Assembly (NCBI GenBank): GCA_022577435.1
Contig: JAKOON010000069.1
Span: forward strand, 539,062 to 603,061
DNA length: 64,000 nucleotides
Direction: 5' to 3'
From: Embiotoca jacksoni
Taxonomy: Eukaryota > Chordata > Actinopteri > Embiotocidae
Under the pieces are notes generated by a model. That model saw only the letters and a list, made by a program, of their open reading frames with translations, did not search any database and was not told the origin of the DNA. The translations under genes and the position numbers were made by a program. Shown here piece after piece: positions 43,925 to 57,369 of this stretch; positions within the stretch are counted from its first letter, which is position 1; each line of letters starts with the position of its first letter.

Positions 43925-45959
43925 TTACGTGATGTTGACGTGATGCTGACGTGATGCTGACATGATGTTGACGTGATGTTGACGTGACGTGATGTTGACG
44001 TGATGTTGACGTGATGCTGACGTGATGTTGACGTGATGTTGACGTGATGTTGACGTGAACGGATGTTGACGTGATGTTGACGTGACGTGATGTTGACGTG
44101 ATGCTGACGTGATGCTGACGTGATGCTGACGTGATGTTGACATGATGCTGACGTGATGCTGACGTGATGCTGACGTGATGTTGACGTGATGCTGACGTGA
44201 TGTTGACGTGATGTTGACGTGAACGGATGTTGACATGATGTTGACGTGACGTGATGTTGACGTGATGCTGACGTGATGCTGACGTGATGCTGACGTGATG
44301 TTGACGTAATGTTGACGTGATGTTGTCGTGATGTTGACGTGATGCTGACGTGATGTTGACGTGATGTTGACGTGATGCTGACGTGATGTTGACGTGATGC
44401 TGATGTGATGCTGACGTGATGTTGACGTGATGTTGACGTGATGCTGACGTGATGCTGACGTCATGTTGACGTGATGTTGACGTGATGCTGACGTGATGTT
44501 GACGTGATGTTGATGTGATGCTGACGTGATGCTGACGTGATGCTGAAGTGATGTTGACGTGACGTGATGTTGACGTGATGTTGACGTGATGCTGACGTGA
44601 TGCTGAAGTGATGTTGACGTGACGTGATGTTGACGTGATGTTGACGTGATGCTGACGTGATGTTGACGTGATGCTGAAGTGATGCTGACGTGATGCTGAC
44701 GTGATGCTGACGTGATGTTGACGTGATGCTGACGTGATGTTGACGTGATGTTGACGTGAACGGATGTTGACGTGATGTTGACGTGACGTGATGTTGACGT
44801 GATGCTGACGTGATGCTGACGTGATGCTGACGTGATGTTGACGTAATGTTGACGTGATGTTGACGTGATGTTGACGTGATGCTGACGTGATGTTGACGTG
44901 ATGTTGACGTGATGCTGACGTGATGTTGACGTGATGCTGATGTGATGCTGACGTGATGCTGACGTGATGCTGAAGTGATGTTGACGTGACGTGATGTTGA
45001 CGTGATGTTGACGTGATGCTGACGTGATGCTGAAGTGATGTTGACGTGACGTGATGTTGACGTGATGTTGACGTGATGCTGACGTGATGTTGATGTGATG
45101 CTGACGTGTTGCTGACGTGATGTTGACGTGATGTTGACGTGATGCTGACGTGATGCTGACGTGATGTTGACGTGACGTGATGTTGACGTGATGTTGACGT
45201 GATGCTGAAGTGATGTTGACGTGACGTGATGTTGACGTGATGTTGACGTGATGCTGACGTGATGTTGACGTGATGCTGAAGTGATGTTGACGTGACGTGA
45301 TGTTGACGTGATGCTGACGTGATGCTGACGTGATGCTGAAGTGATGTTGACGTGACGTGATGTTGACGTGATGTTGACGTGATGTTGACGTGATGTTGAC
45401 GTGATGCTGACGTGATGCTGACGTGATGTTGATGTGATGCTGACGTGTTGCTGACGTGATGTTGACGTGATGTTGACGTGATGCTGACGTGATGCTGACG
45501 TGATGTTGACGTGACGTGATGTTGACGTGATGTTGACGTGATGCTGAAGTGATGTTGACGTGACGTGATGTTGACGTGATGTTGACGTGATGCTGACGTG
45601 ATGTTGACGTGATGCTGAAGTGATGTTGACGTGACGTGATGTTGACGTGATGTTGACGTGATGTTGACGTGAACGGATGTTGACGTGATGTTGACGTGAC
45701 GTGATGTTGACGTGATGTTGACGTGATGCTGACGTGATGTTGACGTGATGCTGACGTGATGTAGACGTGATGCTGACGTGATGCTGACGTGATGTTGACG
45801 TGATGCTGACGTGATGCTGACGTGATGCTGACGTGATGTTGACGTGATGCTGACGTGATGTTGACGTGATGTTGACGTGATGTTGACGTGAACGGATGTT
45901 GACGTGATGTTGACGTGACGTGATGTTGACGTGATGCTGACGTGATGCTGACGTGATGC
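43925..45959 (+). repeat. Right-arm higher-order repeat unit R2 (2,035 bp, type I)
   Basis: The unit has the same start as R1, but TTGTCG lies at +397, one monomer shorter. In place of the second AACGG cassette it carries a monomer mutated to GACGTCATGTT at 44,457, followed 220 bp later by an AAGTG variant (44,676) that lacks its usual 16-bp partner. These two linked differences define HOR type I, shared with the units at 45,960 and 60,607 and in part with that at 62,747. Confidence 0.8.
44456..44463. other. Full palindromic TGACGTCA (CRE-like) site, unit R2
   Basis: A single G-to-C change in one monomer turns TGACGTGA into TGACGTCA, the consensus cAMP response element bound by CREB/ATF bZIP factors. 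It is also an AatII site (GACGTC). The motif is certain. A regulatory role is only a possibility, since no gene is nearby and the change is shared by descent among HOR copies. Confidence 0.5.
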
Positions 45960-46501
45960 TTACGTGATGTTGACGTGATGCTGACGTGATGCTGACATGA
46001 TGTTGACGTGATGTTGACGTGACGTGATGTTGACGTGATGTTGACGTGATGCTGACGTGATGTTGACGTGATGTTGACGTGATGTTGACGTGAACGGATG
46101 TTGACGTGATGTTGACGTGACGTGATGTTGACGTGATGCTGACGTGATGCTGACGTGATGCTGACGTGATGCTGACGTGATGTTGACATGATGCTGACGT
46201 GATGCTGACGTGATGCTGACGTGATGTTGACGTGATGCTGACGTGATGTTGACGTGATGTTGACGTGAACGGATGTTGACGTGATGTTGACGTGACGTGA
46301 TGTTGACGTGATGCTGACGTGATGCTGACGTGATGCTGACGTGATGTTGACGTAATGTTGACGTGATGTTGTCGTGATGTTGACGTGATGCTGACGTGAT
46401 GTTGACGTGATGTTGACGTGATGCTGACGTGATGTTGACGTGATGCTGATGTGATGCTGACGTGATGTTGACGTGATGTTGACGTGATGCTGACGTGATG
46501 C

Positions 46502-46509
46502 TGACGTCA
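46502..46509. other. Full palindromic TGACGTCA (CRE-like) site, unit R3
   Basis: The same mutated monomer as at 44,456, at +542 in its HOR unit and 2,046 bp from the previous site. The motif is exact; function is unsupported. Confidence 0.5.
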
Positions 46510-47699
46510 TGTTGACGTGATGTTGACGTGATGCTGACGTGATGTTGACGTGATGTTGATGTAATGCTGACGTGATGCTGACGTGATGCTGAAGTGATGT
46601 TGACGTGACGTGATGTTGACGTGATGTTGACGTGATGCTGACGTGATGCTGAAGTGATGTTGACGTGACGTGATGTTGACGTGATGTTGACGTGATGCTG
46701 ACGTGATGTTGACGTGATGCTGAAGTGATGCTGACGTGATGCTGACGTGATGCTGACGTGATGTTGACGTGATGCTGACGTGATGTTGACGTGATGTTGA
46801 CGTGAACGGATGTTGACGTGATGTTGACGTGACGTGATGTTGACGTGATGCTGACGTGATGCTGACGTGATGCTGACGTGATGTTGACGTAATGTTGACG
46901 TGATGTTGACGTGATGTTGACGTGATGCTGACGTGATGTTGACGTGATGTTGACGTGATGCTGACGTGATGTTGACGTGATGCTGATGTGATGCTGACGT
47001 GATGCTGACGTGATGCTGAAGTGATGTTGACGTGACGTGATGTTGACGTGATGTTGACGTGATGCTGACGTGATGCTGAAGTGATGTTGACGTGACGTGA
47101 TGTTGACGTGATGTTGACGTGATGCTGACGTGATGTTAATGTGATGCTGACGTGTTGCTGACGTGATGTTGACGTGATGTTGACGTGATGCTGACGTGAT
47201 GCTGACGTGATGTTGACGTGACGTGATGTTGACGTGATGTTGACGTGATGCTGACGTGATGTTGACGTGATGCTGAAGTGATGTTGACATGACGTGATGT
47301 TGACGTGATGTTGACGTGATGCTGACGTGATGTTGACGTGATGCTGAAGTGATGTTGACGTGACGTGATGTTGACGTGATGCTGACGTGATGCTGACGTG
47401 ATGCTGAAGTGATGTTGACGTGACGTGATGTTGACGTGATGTTGACGTGATGTTGACGTGATGTTGACGTGATGCTGACGTGATGCTGACGTGATGTTGA
47501 TGTGATGCTGACGTGTTGCTGACGTGATGTTGACGTGATGTTGACGTGATGCTGACGTGATGCTGACGTGATGTTGACGTGACGTGATGTTGACGTGATG
47601 TTGACGTGATGCTGACGTGATGTTGACGTGATGCTGAAGTGATGTTGACGTGACGTGATGTTGACGTGATGTTGACGTGATGCTGACGTGATGTTGACG

Positions 47700-48790
47700 T
47701 GATGCTGACGTGATGTAGACGTGATACTGACGTGATGCTGACGTGATGTTGACGTGATGCTGACGTGATGTTGACGTGATGCTGACGTGATGTAGACGTG
47801 ATACTGACGTGATGTTGACGTGATGTTGACGTGAACGGATGTTGACGTGATGTTGACGTGATGCTGACGTGATGTTGACGTGATGCTGACGTGATGTAGA
47901 CGTGATGCTGACGTGATGCTGACGTGATGTTGACGTGATGCTGACGTGATGTTGACGTGATGCTGATGTGATGCTGACGTGATGCTGACGTGATGCTGAA
48001 GTGATGTTGACGTGACGTGATGTTGACGTGATGTTGACGTGATGCTGACGTGATGCTGAAGTAATGTTGACGTGACGTGATGTTGACGTGATGTTGACGT
48101 GATGCTGACGTGATGTTGACGTGATGCTGACGTGTTGCTGACGTGATGTTGACGTGATGTTGACGTGATGCTGACGTGATGCTGACGTGATGTTGACGTG
48201 ATGCTGAAGTGATGTTGACGTGACGTGATGTTGACGTGATGTTGACGTGATGCTGACGTGATGTTGACGTGATGCTGAAGTGATGTTGACGTGACGTGAT
48301 GTTGACGTGATGTTGACGTGATGCTGAAGTGATGTTGACGTGACGTGATGTTGACGTGATGTTGAAGTGATGTTGACGTGACGTGATGTTGACGTGATGT
48401 TGACGTGATGCTGACGTGATGTTGACGTGATGCTGACGTGATGTAGACGTGATACTGACGTGATGCTGACGTGATGTTGACGTGATGCTGACGTGATGTT
48501 GACGTGATGCTGACGTGATGTAGACGTGATACTGACGTGATGTTGACGTGATGTTGACGTGATGCTGACGTGATGTTGACGTGATGCTGATGTGATGCTG
48601 ACGTGATGCTGACGTGATGTTGACGTGATGCTGACGTGATGTAGACGTGATACTGACGTGATGCTGACGTGATGTTGACGTGATGCTGACGTGATGTTGA
48701 CGTGATGCTGACGTGATGTAGACGTGATACTGACGTGATGTTGACGTGATGTTGACGTGAACGGATGTTGACGTGATGTTGACGTGATGC
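47700..48790 (+). repeat. Amplified GTAGAC/GATACTG doublets, 77 bp apart
   Basis: GATACTG occurs at 47,723 and 47,800, at 48,451 and 48,528, and at 48,649 and 48,726. Each pair is separated by exactly 77 bp, seven monomers. The second and third doublets are 198 bp apart, eighteen monomers. In two of the three (after 47,800 and 48,726) an AACGG unit follows exactly 33 bp later but lacks the usual 16-bp partner of the 43-bp cassette. The same 33-bp arrangement recurs at 62,441/62,474. Elsewhere in the window GATACTG is single, once per HOR. Confidence 0.8.
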
Positions 48791-50097
48791 TGACGTGATG
48801 TTGACGTGATGCTGACGTGATGTAGACGTGATGCTGACGTGATGCTGACGTGATGTTGACGTGATGCTGACGTGATGTTGACGTGATGCTGATGTGATGC
48901 TGACGTGATGCTGACGTGATGCTGAAGTGATGTTGACGTGACGTGATGTTGACGTGATGTTGACGTGATGCTGACGTGATGCTGAAGTGATGTTGACGTG
49001 ACGTGATGTTGACGTGATGTTGACGTGATGCTGACGTGATGTTGACGTGATGCTGACGTGTTGCTGACGTGATGTTGACGTGATGTTGACGTGATGCTGA
49101 CGTGATGCTGACGTGATGTTGACGTGACGTGATGTTGACGTGATGTTGACGTGATGCTGACGTGATGTTGACGTGATGCTGAAGTGATGTTGACGTGACG
49201 TGATGTTGACGTGATGTTGACGTGATGCTGACGTGATGTTGACGTGATGCTGAAGTGATGTTGACGTGACGTGATGTTGACGTGATGCTGACGTGATGCT
49301 GACGTGATGCTGAAGTGATGTTGACGTGACGTGATGTTGACGTGATGTTGACGTGATGTTGACGTGATGTTGACGTGATGCTGACGTGATGCTGACGTGA
49401 TGTTGATGTGATGCTGACGTGTTGCTGACGTGATGTTGACGTGATGTTGACGTGATGCTGACGTGATGCTGACGTGATGTTGACGTGACTTGATGTTGAC
49501 GTGATGTTGACGTGATGCTGAAGTGATGTTGACGTGACGTGATGTTGACGTGATGTTGACGTGATGCTGACGTGATGTTGACGTGATGCTGAAGTGATGT
49601 TGACGTGACGTGATGTTGACGTGATGTTGACGTGATGCTGACGTGATGTTGACGTGATGCTGACGTGATGTAGACGTGATACTGACGTGATGCTGACGTG
49701 ATTTTGACGTGATGCTGACGTGATGTTGACGTGATGTTGACGTGAACGGATGTTGACGTGATGTTGACGTGACGTGATGTTGACGTGATGCTGACGTGAT
49801 GTTGACGTGATGTTGACGTGATGCTGACGTGATGCTGACGTGATGTTGACGTGATGTTGACGTGAACGGATGTTGACGTGATGTTGACGTGACGTGATGT
49901 TGACGTGATGCTGACGTGATGCTGACGTGATGTTGACGTGATGCTGACGTGATGCTGACGTGATGCTGACGTGATGTTGACGTGATGCTGACGTGATGTT
50001 GACGTGATGTTGACGTGATGTTGACGTGAACGGATGTTGACGTGATGTTGACGTGACGTGATGTTGACGTGATGCTGACGTGATGCTGACGTGATGC

Positions 50098-52421
50098 TTA
50101 CGTGATGTTGACGTGATGCTGACGTGATGCTGACATGATGTTGACGTGATGTTGACGTGACGTGATGTTGACGTGATGTTGACGTGATGCTGACGTGATG
50201 TTGACGTGATGTTGACGTGATGTTGACGTGAACGGATGTTGACGTGATGTTGACGTGACGTGATGTTGACGTGATGCTGACGTGATGCTGACGTGATGCT
50301 GACGTGATGCTGACGTGATGTTGACATGATGCTGACGTGATGCTGACGTGATGCTGACGTGATGTTGACGTGATGCTGACGTGATGTTGACGTGATGTTG
50401 ACGTGAACGGATGTTGACGTGATGTTGACGTGACATGATGTTGACGTGATGCTGACGTGTTGCTGACGTGATGCTGACGTGATGTTGACGTAATGTTGAC
50501 GTGATGTTGTCGTGATGTTGACGTGATGCTGACGTGATGTTGACGTGATGTTGACGTGATGCTGACGTGATGTTGACGTGATGCTGATGTGATGCTGACG
50601 TGATGTTGACGTGATGTTGACGTGAACGGATGTTGACGTGATGTTGACGTGACGTGATGTTGACGTGATGCTGACGTGATGCTGACGTGATGCTGACGTG
50701 ATGTTGACGTAATGTTGACGTGATGTTGACGTGATGTTGACGTGATGCTGACGTGATGTTGACGTGATGTTGACGTGATGCTGACGTGACGTGATGTTGA
50801 CGTGATGCTGACGTGATGTTGACGTGATGTTGACGTGATGTTGACGTGAACGGATGTTGACGTGATGTTGACGTGACGTGATGTTGACGTGATGCTGACG
50901 TGATGCTGACGTGATGCTGACATGATGTTGACATGATGCTGACGTGATGCTGACGTGATGCTGACGTGATGTTGACGTGATGCTGACGTGATGTTGACGT
51001 GATGTTGACGTGAACGGATGTTGACGTGATGTTGACGTGACGTGATGTTGACGTGATGCTGACGTGATGCTGACGTGATGCTGACGTGATGTTGACGTAA
51101 TGTTGACGTGATGTTGACGTGATGTTGACGTGATGCTGACGTGATGTTGACGTGATGTTGACGTGATGCTGATGTGATGCTGACGTGATGCTGACGTGAT
51201 GCTGAAGTGATGTTGACGTGACGTGATGTTGACGTGATGTTGACGTGATGCTGACGTGATGCTGAAGTGATGTTGACGTGACGTGATGTTGACGTGATGT
51301 TGACGTGATGCTGACGTGATGTTGACGTGATGCTGACGTGTTGCTGACGTGATGTTGACGTGATGCTGACGTGATGCTGACGTGATGTTGACGTGACGTG
51401 ATGTTGACGTGATGTTGACGTGATGCTGACGTGATGTTGACGTGATGCTGAAGTGATGTTGACGTGACGTGATGTTGACGTGATGTTGACGTGATGCTGA
51501 CGTGATGTTGACGTGATGCTGAAGTGATGTTGACGTGACGTGATGTTGACGTGATGCTGACGTGATGCTGACGTGATGCTGAAGTGATGTTGACGTGACG
51601 TGATGTTGACGTGATGTTGACGTGATGTTGACGTGATGTTGACGTGATGCTGACGTGATGCTGACGTGATGTTGATGTGATGCTGACGTGTTGCTGACGT
51701 GATGTTGACGTGATGTTGACGTGATGCTGACGTGATGCTGACGTGATGTTGACGTGACGTGATGTTGACGTGATGTTGACGTGATGCTGAAGTGATGTTG
51801 ACGTGACGTGATGTTGACGTGATGTTGACGTGATGCTGACGTGATGTTGACGTGATGCTGAAGTGATGTTGACGTGACGTGATGTTGACGTGATGTTGAC
51901 GTGATGCTGACGTGATGTTGACGTGATGCTGACGTGATGTAGACGTGATACTGACGTGATGCTGACGTGATGTTGACGTGATGCTGACGTGATGTTGACG
52001 TGATGTTGACGTGAACGGATGTTGACGTGATGTTGACGTGACGTGATGTTGACGTGATGCTGACGTGATGTTGACGTGATGTTGACGTGATGCTGACGTG
52101 ATGCTGACGTGATGTTGACGTGATGTTGACGTGAACGGATGTTGACGTGATGTTGACGTGACGTGATGTTGACGTGATGTTGACGTGATGCTGACGTGAT
52201 GTTGACGTGATGCTGACGTGATGTAGACGTGATGCTGACGTGATGCTGACGTGATGTTGACGTGATGCTGACGTGATGCTGACGTGATGCTGACGTGATG
52301 TTGACGTGATGCTGACGTGATGTTGACGTGATGTTGACGTGATGTTGACGTGAACGGATGTTGACGTGATGTTGACGTGACGTGATGTTGACGTGATGCT
52401 GACGTGATGCTGACGTGATGC
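50098..52421 (+). repeat. Right-arm higher-order repeat unit R4 (2,324 bp, type II)
   Basis: The unit is the same length as R1 and has TTGTCG at +408 (50,506). It carries the second AACGG cassette and no TGACGTCA. Private differences include GACATG where other units have GACGTG near 50,433 and 50,920, and a GTGTTGCTG near 50,458, so it is a distinct copy and not an exact duplicate. Confidence 0.8.
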
Positions 52422-54652
52422 TTACGTGATGTTGACGTGATGCTGACGTGATGCTGACATGATGTTGACGTGATGTTGACGTGACGTGATGTTGACGTGA
52501 TGTTGACGTGATGCTGACGTGATATTGACGTGATGTTGACGTGATGTTGACGTGAACGGATGTTGACGTGATGTTGACGTGACGTGATGTTGACGTGATG
52601 CTGACGTGATGCTGACGTGATGCTGACGTGATGCTGACGTGATGTTGACATGATGCTGACGTGATGCTGACGTGATGCTGACGTGATGTTGACGTGATGC
52701 TGACGTGATGTTGACGTGATGTTGACGTGAACGGATGTTGACGTGATGTTGACGTGACGTGATGTTGACGTGATGCTGACGTGATGCTGACGTGATGCTG
52801 ACGTGATGTTGACGTAATGTTGACGTGATGTTGTCGTGATGTTGACGTGATGCTGACGTGATGTTGACGTGATGTTGACGTGATGCTGACGTGATGTTGA
52901 CGTGATGCTGATGTGATGCTGACGTGATGTTGACGTGATGTTGACGTGAACGGATGTTGACGTGATGTTGACGTGACGTGATGTTGACGTGATGCTGACG
53001 TGATGCTGACGTGATGCTGACGTGATGTTGACGTAATGTTGACGTGATGTTGACGTGATGTTGACGTGATGCTGACGTGATGTTGACGTGATGTTGACGT
53101 GATGCTGACGTGACGTGATGTTGACGTGATGCTGACGTGATGTTGACGTGATGTTGACGTGATGTTGACGTGAACGGATGTTGACGTGATGTTGACGTGA
53201 CGTGATGTTGACGTGATGCTGACGTGATGCTGACGTGATGCTGACGTGATGCTGACATGATGTTGACGTGATGCTGACGTGATGTTGACGTGATGTTGAC
53301 GTGAACGGATGTTGACGTGATGTTGACGTGACGTGATGTTGACGTGATGCTGACGTGATGCTGACGTGATGCTGACGTGATGTTGACGTAATGTTGACGT
53401 GATGTTGACGTGATGTTGACGTGATGCTGACGTGATGTTGACGTGATGTTGACGTGATGCTGATGTGATGCTGACGTGATGCTGACGTGATGCTGAAGTG
53501 ATGTTGACGTGACGTGATGTTGACGTGATGTTGACGTGATGCTGACGTGATGCTGAAGTGATGTTGACGTGACGTGATGTTGACGTGATGTTGACGTGAT
53601 GCTGACGTGATGTTGACGTGATGCTGACGTGTTGCTGACGTGATGTTGACGTGATGCTGACGTGATGCTGACGTGATGTTGACGTGACGTGATGTTGACG
53701 TGATGTTGACGTGATGCTGACGTGATGTTGACGTGATGCTGAAGTGATGTTGACGTGACGTGATGTTGACGTGATGTTGACGTGATGCTGACGTGATGTT
53801 GACGTGATGCTGAAGTGATGTTGACGTGACGTGATGTTGACGTGATGTTGACGTGATGTTGACGTGATGTTGACGTGATGCTGACGTGATGCTGACGTGA
53901 TGTTGATGTGATGCTGACGTGTTGCTGACGTGATGTTGACGTGATGTTGACGTGATGCTGACGTGATGCTGACGTGATGTTGACGTGACGTGATGTTGAC
54001 GTGATGTTGACGTGATGCTGAAGTGATGTTGACGTGACGTGATGTTGACGTGATGTTGACGTGATGCTGACGTGATGTTGACGTGATGCTGAAGTGATGT
54101 TGACGTGACGTGATGTTGACGTGATGTTGACGTGATGCTGACGTGATGTTGACGTGATGCTGACGTGATGTAGACGTGATACTGACGTGATGCTGACGTG
54201 ATGTTGACGTGATGCTGACGTGATGTTGACGTGATGTTGACGTGAACGGATGTTGACGTGATGTTGACGTGACGTGATGTTGACGTGATGCTGACGTGAT
54301 GTTGACGTGATGTTGACGTGATGCTGACGTGATGCTGACGTGATGTTGACGTGATGTTGACGTGAACGGATGTTGACGTGATGTTGACGTGACGTGATGT
54401 TGACGTGATGTTGACGTGATGCTGACGTGATGTTGACGTGATGCTGACGTGATGTAGACGTGATGCTGACGTGATGCTGACGTGATGTTGACGTGATGCT
54501 GACGTGATGCTGACGTGATGCTGACGTGATGTTGACGTGATGCTGACGTGATGTTGACGTGATGTTGACGTGATGTTGACGTGAACGGATGTTGACGTGA
54601 TGTTGACGTGACGTGATGTTGACGTGATGCTGACGTGATGCTGACGTGATGC
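52422..54652 (+). repeat. Right-arm higher-order repeat unit R5 (2,231 bp, type II)
   Basis: TTGTCG lies at +408 (52,830) and the first 837 bp are equivalent to those at 4,389 and 50,098. It is 93 bp shorter than R4, with the loss in the later AAGTG blocks: the part between GTGTTGCTG and GTTGATGTG (about 53,630-53,910) has fewer AAGTG units. A private GATATTG variant lies near 52,522. The standard GTAGAC/GATACTG end is present near 54,170. Confidence 0.8.
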
Positions 54653-57369
54653 TTACGTGATGTTGACGTGATGCTGACGTGATGCTGACATGATGTTGAC
54701 GTGATGTTGACGTGACGTGATGTTGACGTGATGTTGACGTGATGCTGACGTGATGTTGACGTGATGTTGACGTGATGCTGAAGTGATGTTGACGTGACGT
54801 GATGTTGACGTGATGCTGACGTGATGCTGACGTGATGCTGAAGTGATGTTGACGTGACGTGATGTTGACGTGATGTTGACGTGATGTTGACGTGATGTTG
54901 ACGTGATGCTGACGTGATGCTGACGTGATGTTGATGTGATGCTGACGTGTTGCTGACGTGATGTTGACGTGATGTTGACGTGATGCTGACGTGATGCTGA
55001 CGTGATGTTGACGTGACGTGATGTTGACGTGATGTTGACGTGATGCTGAAGTGATGTTGACGTGACGTGATGTTGACGTGATGTTGACGTGATGCTGACG
55101 TGATGTTGACGTGATGCTGAAGTGATGTTGACGTGACGTGATGTTGACGTGATGTTGACGTGATGCTGACGTGATGTTGACGTGATGCTGACGTGATGTA
55201 GACGTGATACTGACGTGATGCTGACGTGATGTTGACGTGATGCTGACGTGATGTTGACGTGATGTTGACGTGAACGGATGTTGACGTGATGTTGACGTGA
55301 CGTGATGTTGACGTGATGCTGACGTGATGTTGACGTGATGTTGACGTGATGCTGACGTGATGCTGACGTGATGTTGACGTGATGTTGACGTGAACGGATG
55401 TTGACGTGATGTTGACGTGACGTGATGTTGACGTGATGTTGACGTGATGCTGACGTGATGTTGACGTGATGCTGACGTGATGTTGACGTGATGTTGACGT
55501 GAACGGATGTTGACGTGATGTTGACGTGACGTAATGTTGACGTGATGTTGTCGTGATGTTGACGTGATGCTGACGTGATGTTGACGTGATGTTGACGTGA
55601 TGCTGACGTGATGTTGACGTGATGCTGATGTGATGCTGACGTGATGTTGACGTGATGTTGACGTGAACGGATGTTGACGTGATGTTGACGTGACGTGATG
55701 TTGACGTGATGCTGACGTGATGCTGACGTGATGCTGACGTGATGTTGACGTAATGTTGACGTGATGTTGACGTGATGTTGACGTGATGCTGACGTGATGT
55801 TGACGTGATGTTGACGTGATGCTGACGTGACGTGATGTTGACGTGATGCTGACGTGATGTTGAAGTGATGTTGACGTGATGTTGACGTGAACGGATGTTG
55901 ACGTGATGTTGACGTGACGTGATGTTGACGTGATGCTGACGTGATGCTGACGTGATGCTGACGTGATGCTGACGTGATGTTGACGTGATGCTGACGTGAT
56001 GTTGACGTGATGTTGACGTGAACGGATGTTGACGTGATGTTGACGTGACGTGATGTTGACGTGATGCTGACGTGATGCTGACGTGATGCTGACGTGATGT
56101 TGACGTAATGTTGACGTGATGTTGACGTGATGTTGACGTGATGCTGACGTGATGTTGACGTGATGTTGACGTGATGCTGATGTGATGCTGACGTGATGCT
56201 GACGTGATGCTGAAGTGATGTTGACGTGACGTGATGTTGACGTGATGTTGACGTGATGCTGACGTGATGCTGAAGTGATGTTGACGTGACGTGATGTTGA
56301 CGTGATGTTGACGTGATGCTGACGTGATGTTGACGTGATGCTGACGTGTTGCTGACGTGATGTTGACGTGATGCTGACGTGATGCTGACGTGATGTTGAC
56401 GTGACGTGATGTTGACGTGATGTTGACGTGATGCTGACGTGATGTTGACGTGATGCTGAAGTGATGTTGACGTGACGTGATGTTGACGTGATGTTGACGT
56501 GATGCTGACGTGATGTTGACGTGATGCTGAAGTGATGTTGACGTGACGTGATGTTGACGTGATGTTGACGTGATGTTGACGTGATGTTGACGTGATGCTG
56601 ACGTGATGCTGACGTGATGTTGATGTGATGCTGACGTGTTGCTGACGTGATGTTGACGTGATGTTGACGTGATGCTGACGTGATGCTGACGTGATGTTGA
56701 CGTGACGTGATGTTGACGTGATGTTGACGTGATGCTGAAGTGATGTTGACGTGACGTGATGTTGACGTGATGTTGACGTGATGCTGACGTGATGTTGACG
56801 TGATGCTGAAGTGATGTTGACGTGACGTGATGTTGACGTGATGTTGACGTGATGCTGACGTGATGTTGACGTGATGCTGACGTGATGTAGACGTGATACT
56901 GACGTGATGCTGACGTGATGTTGACGTGATGCTGACGTGATGTTGACGTGATGTTGACGTGAACGGATGTTGACGTGATGTTGACGTGACGTGATGTTGA
57001 CGTGATGCTGACGTGATGTTGACGTGATGTTGACGTGATGCTGACGTGATGCTGACGTGATGTTGACGTGATGTTGACGTGAACGGATGTTGACGTGATG
57101 TTGACGTGACGTGATGTTGACGTGATGTTGACGTGATGCTGACGTGATGTTGACGTGATGCTGACGTGATGTAGACGTGATGCTGACGTGATGCTGACGT
57201 GATGTTGACGTGATGCTGACGTGATGCTGACGTGATGCTGACGTGATGTTGACGTGATGCTGACGTGATGTTGACGTGATGTTGACGTGATGTTGACGTG
57301 AACGGATGTTGACGTGATGTTGACGTGACGTGATGTTGACGTGATGCTGACGTGATGCTGACGTGATGC
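54653..57369 (+). repeat. Recombinant HOR unit R6 (2,717 bp) with internal deletions
   Basis: The unit starts at GCTTAC like the others, but 121 bp in it jumps to an AAGTG block that normally lies far downstream. GATACTG follows at +553 (55,206). Near 55,490 a second jump lands just upstream of a TTGTCG landmark (55,549), so the next GCTTAC start is missing. A complete later half follows, with GATACTG near 56,896. It is best read as two HOR copies fused by two deletions. Confidence 0.75.

Larger units (their letters stand above)
45960..50097 (+). repeat. Right-arm unit R3 (type I) followed by an irregular rearranged stretch (4,138 bp)
   Basis: The unit begins as type I, with TTGTCG at +408 and TGACGTCA at 46,502, but no GCTTAC landmark follows for 4.1 kb, about twice the normal unit length. 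Between about 47,700 and 48,800 the landmarks are scrambled: GTAGAC/GATACTG pairs occur six times, arranged as three doublets 77 bp apart. A private GTTAATG variant lies at 47,135. From about 48,890 regular HOR order resumes. This looks like local amplification by unequal exchange inside an HOR unit. Confidence 0.7.

Noticed and set aside
47833..48764. Ribosome-binding-site-like or bacterial operon signals around AACGG and GGATG
   Set aside because: AACGGATG is a fixed part of a 16-bp satellite unit repeated across the window. It does not sit before any supported start, and the window does not look bacterial.
43925..52651. Minus-strand open reading frame of about 2,900 codons, and similar ones at 24,809-32,872, 7,117-13,920, 23,293-30,168, 34,712-41,830 and others
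   Set aside because: They are the satellite translated. The same 11-residue cycle occurs in all frames, overlapping frames are open at once, and starts and stops arise only at chance variants (CAT for ATG; TTA, CTA or TCA for stops). No promoter, splice signal, domain or non-repeat sequence accompanies them.
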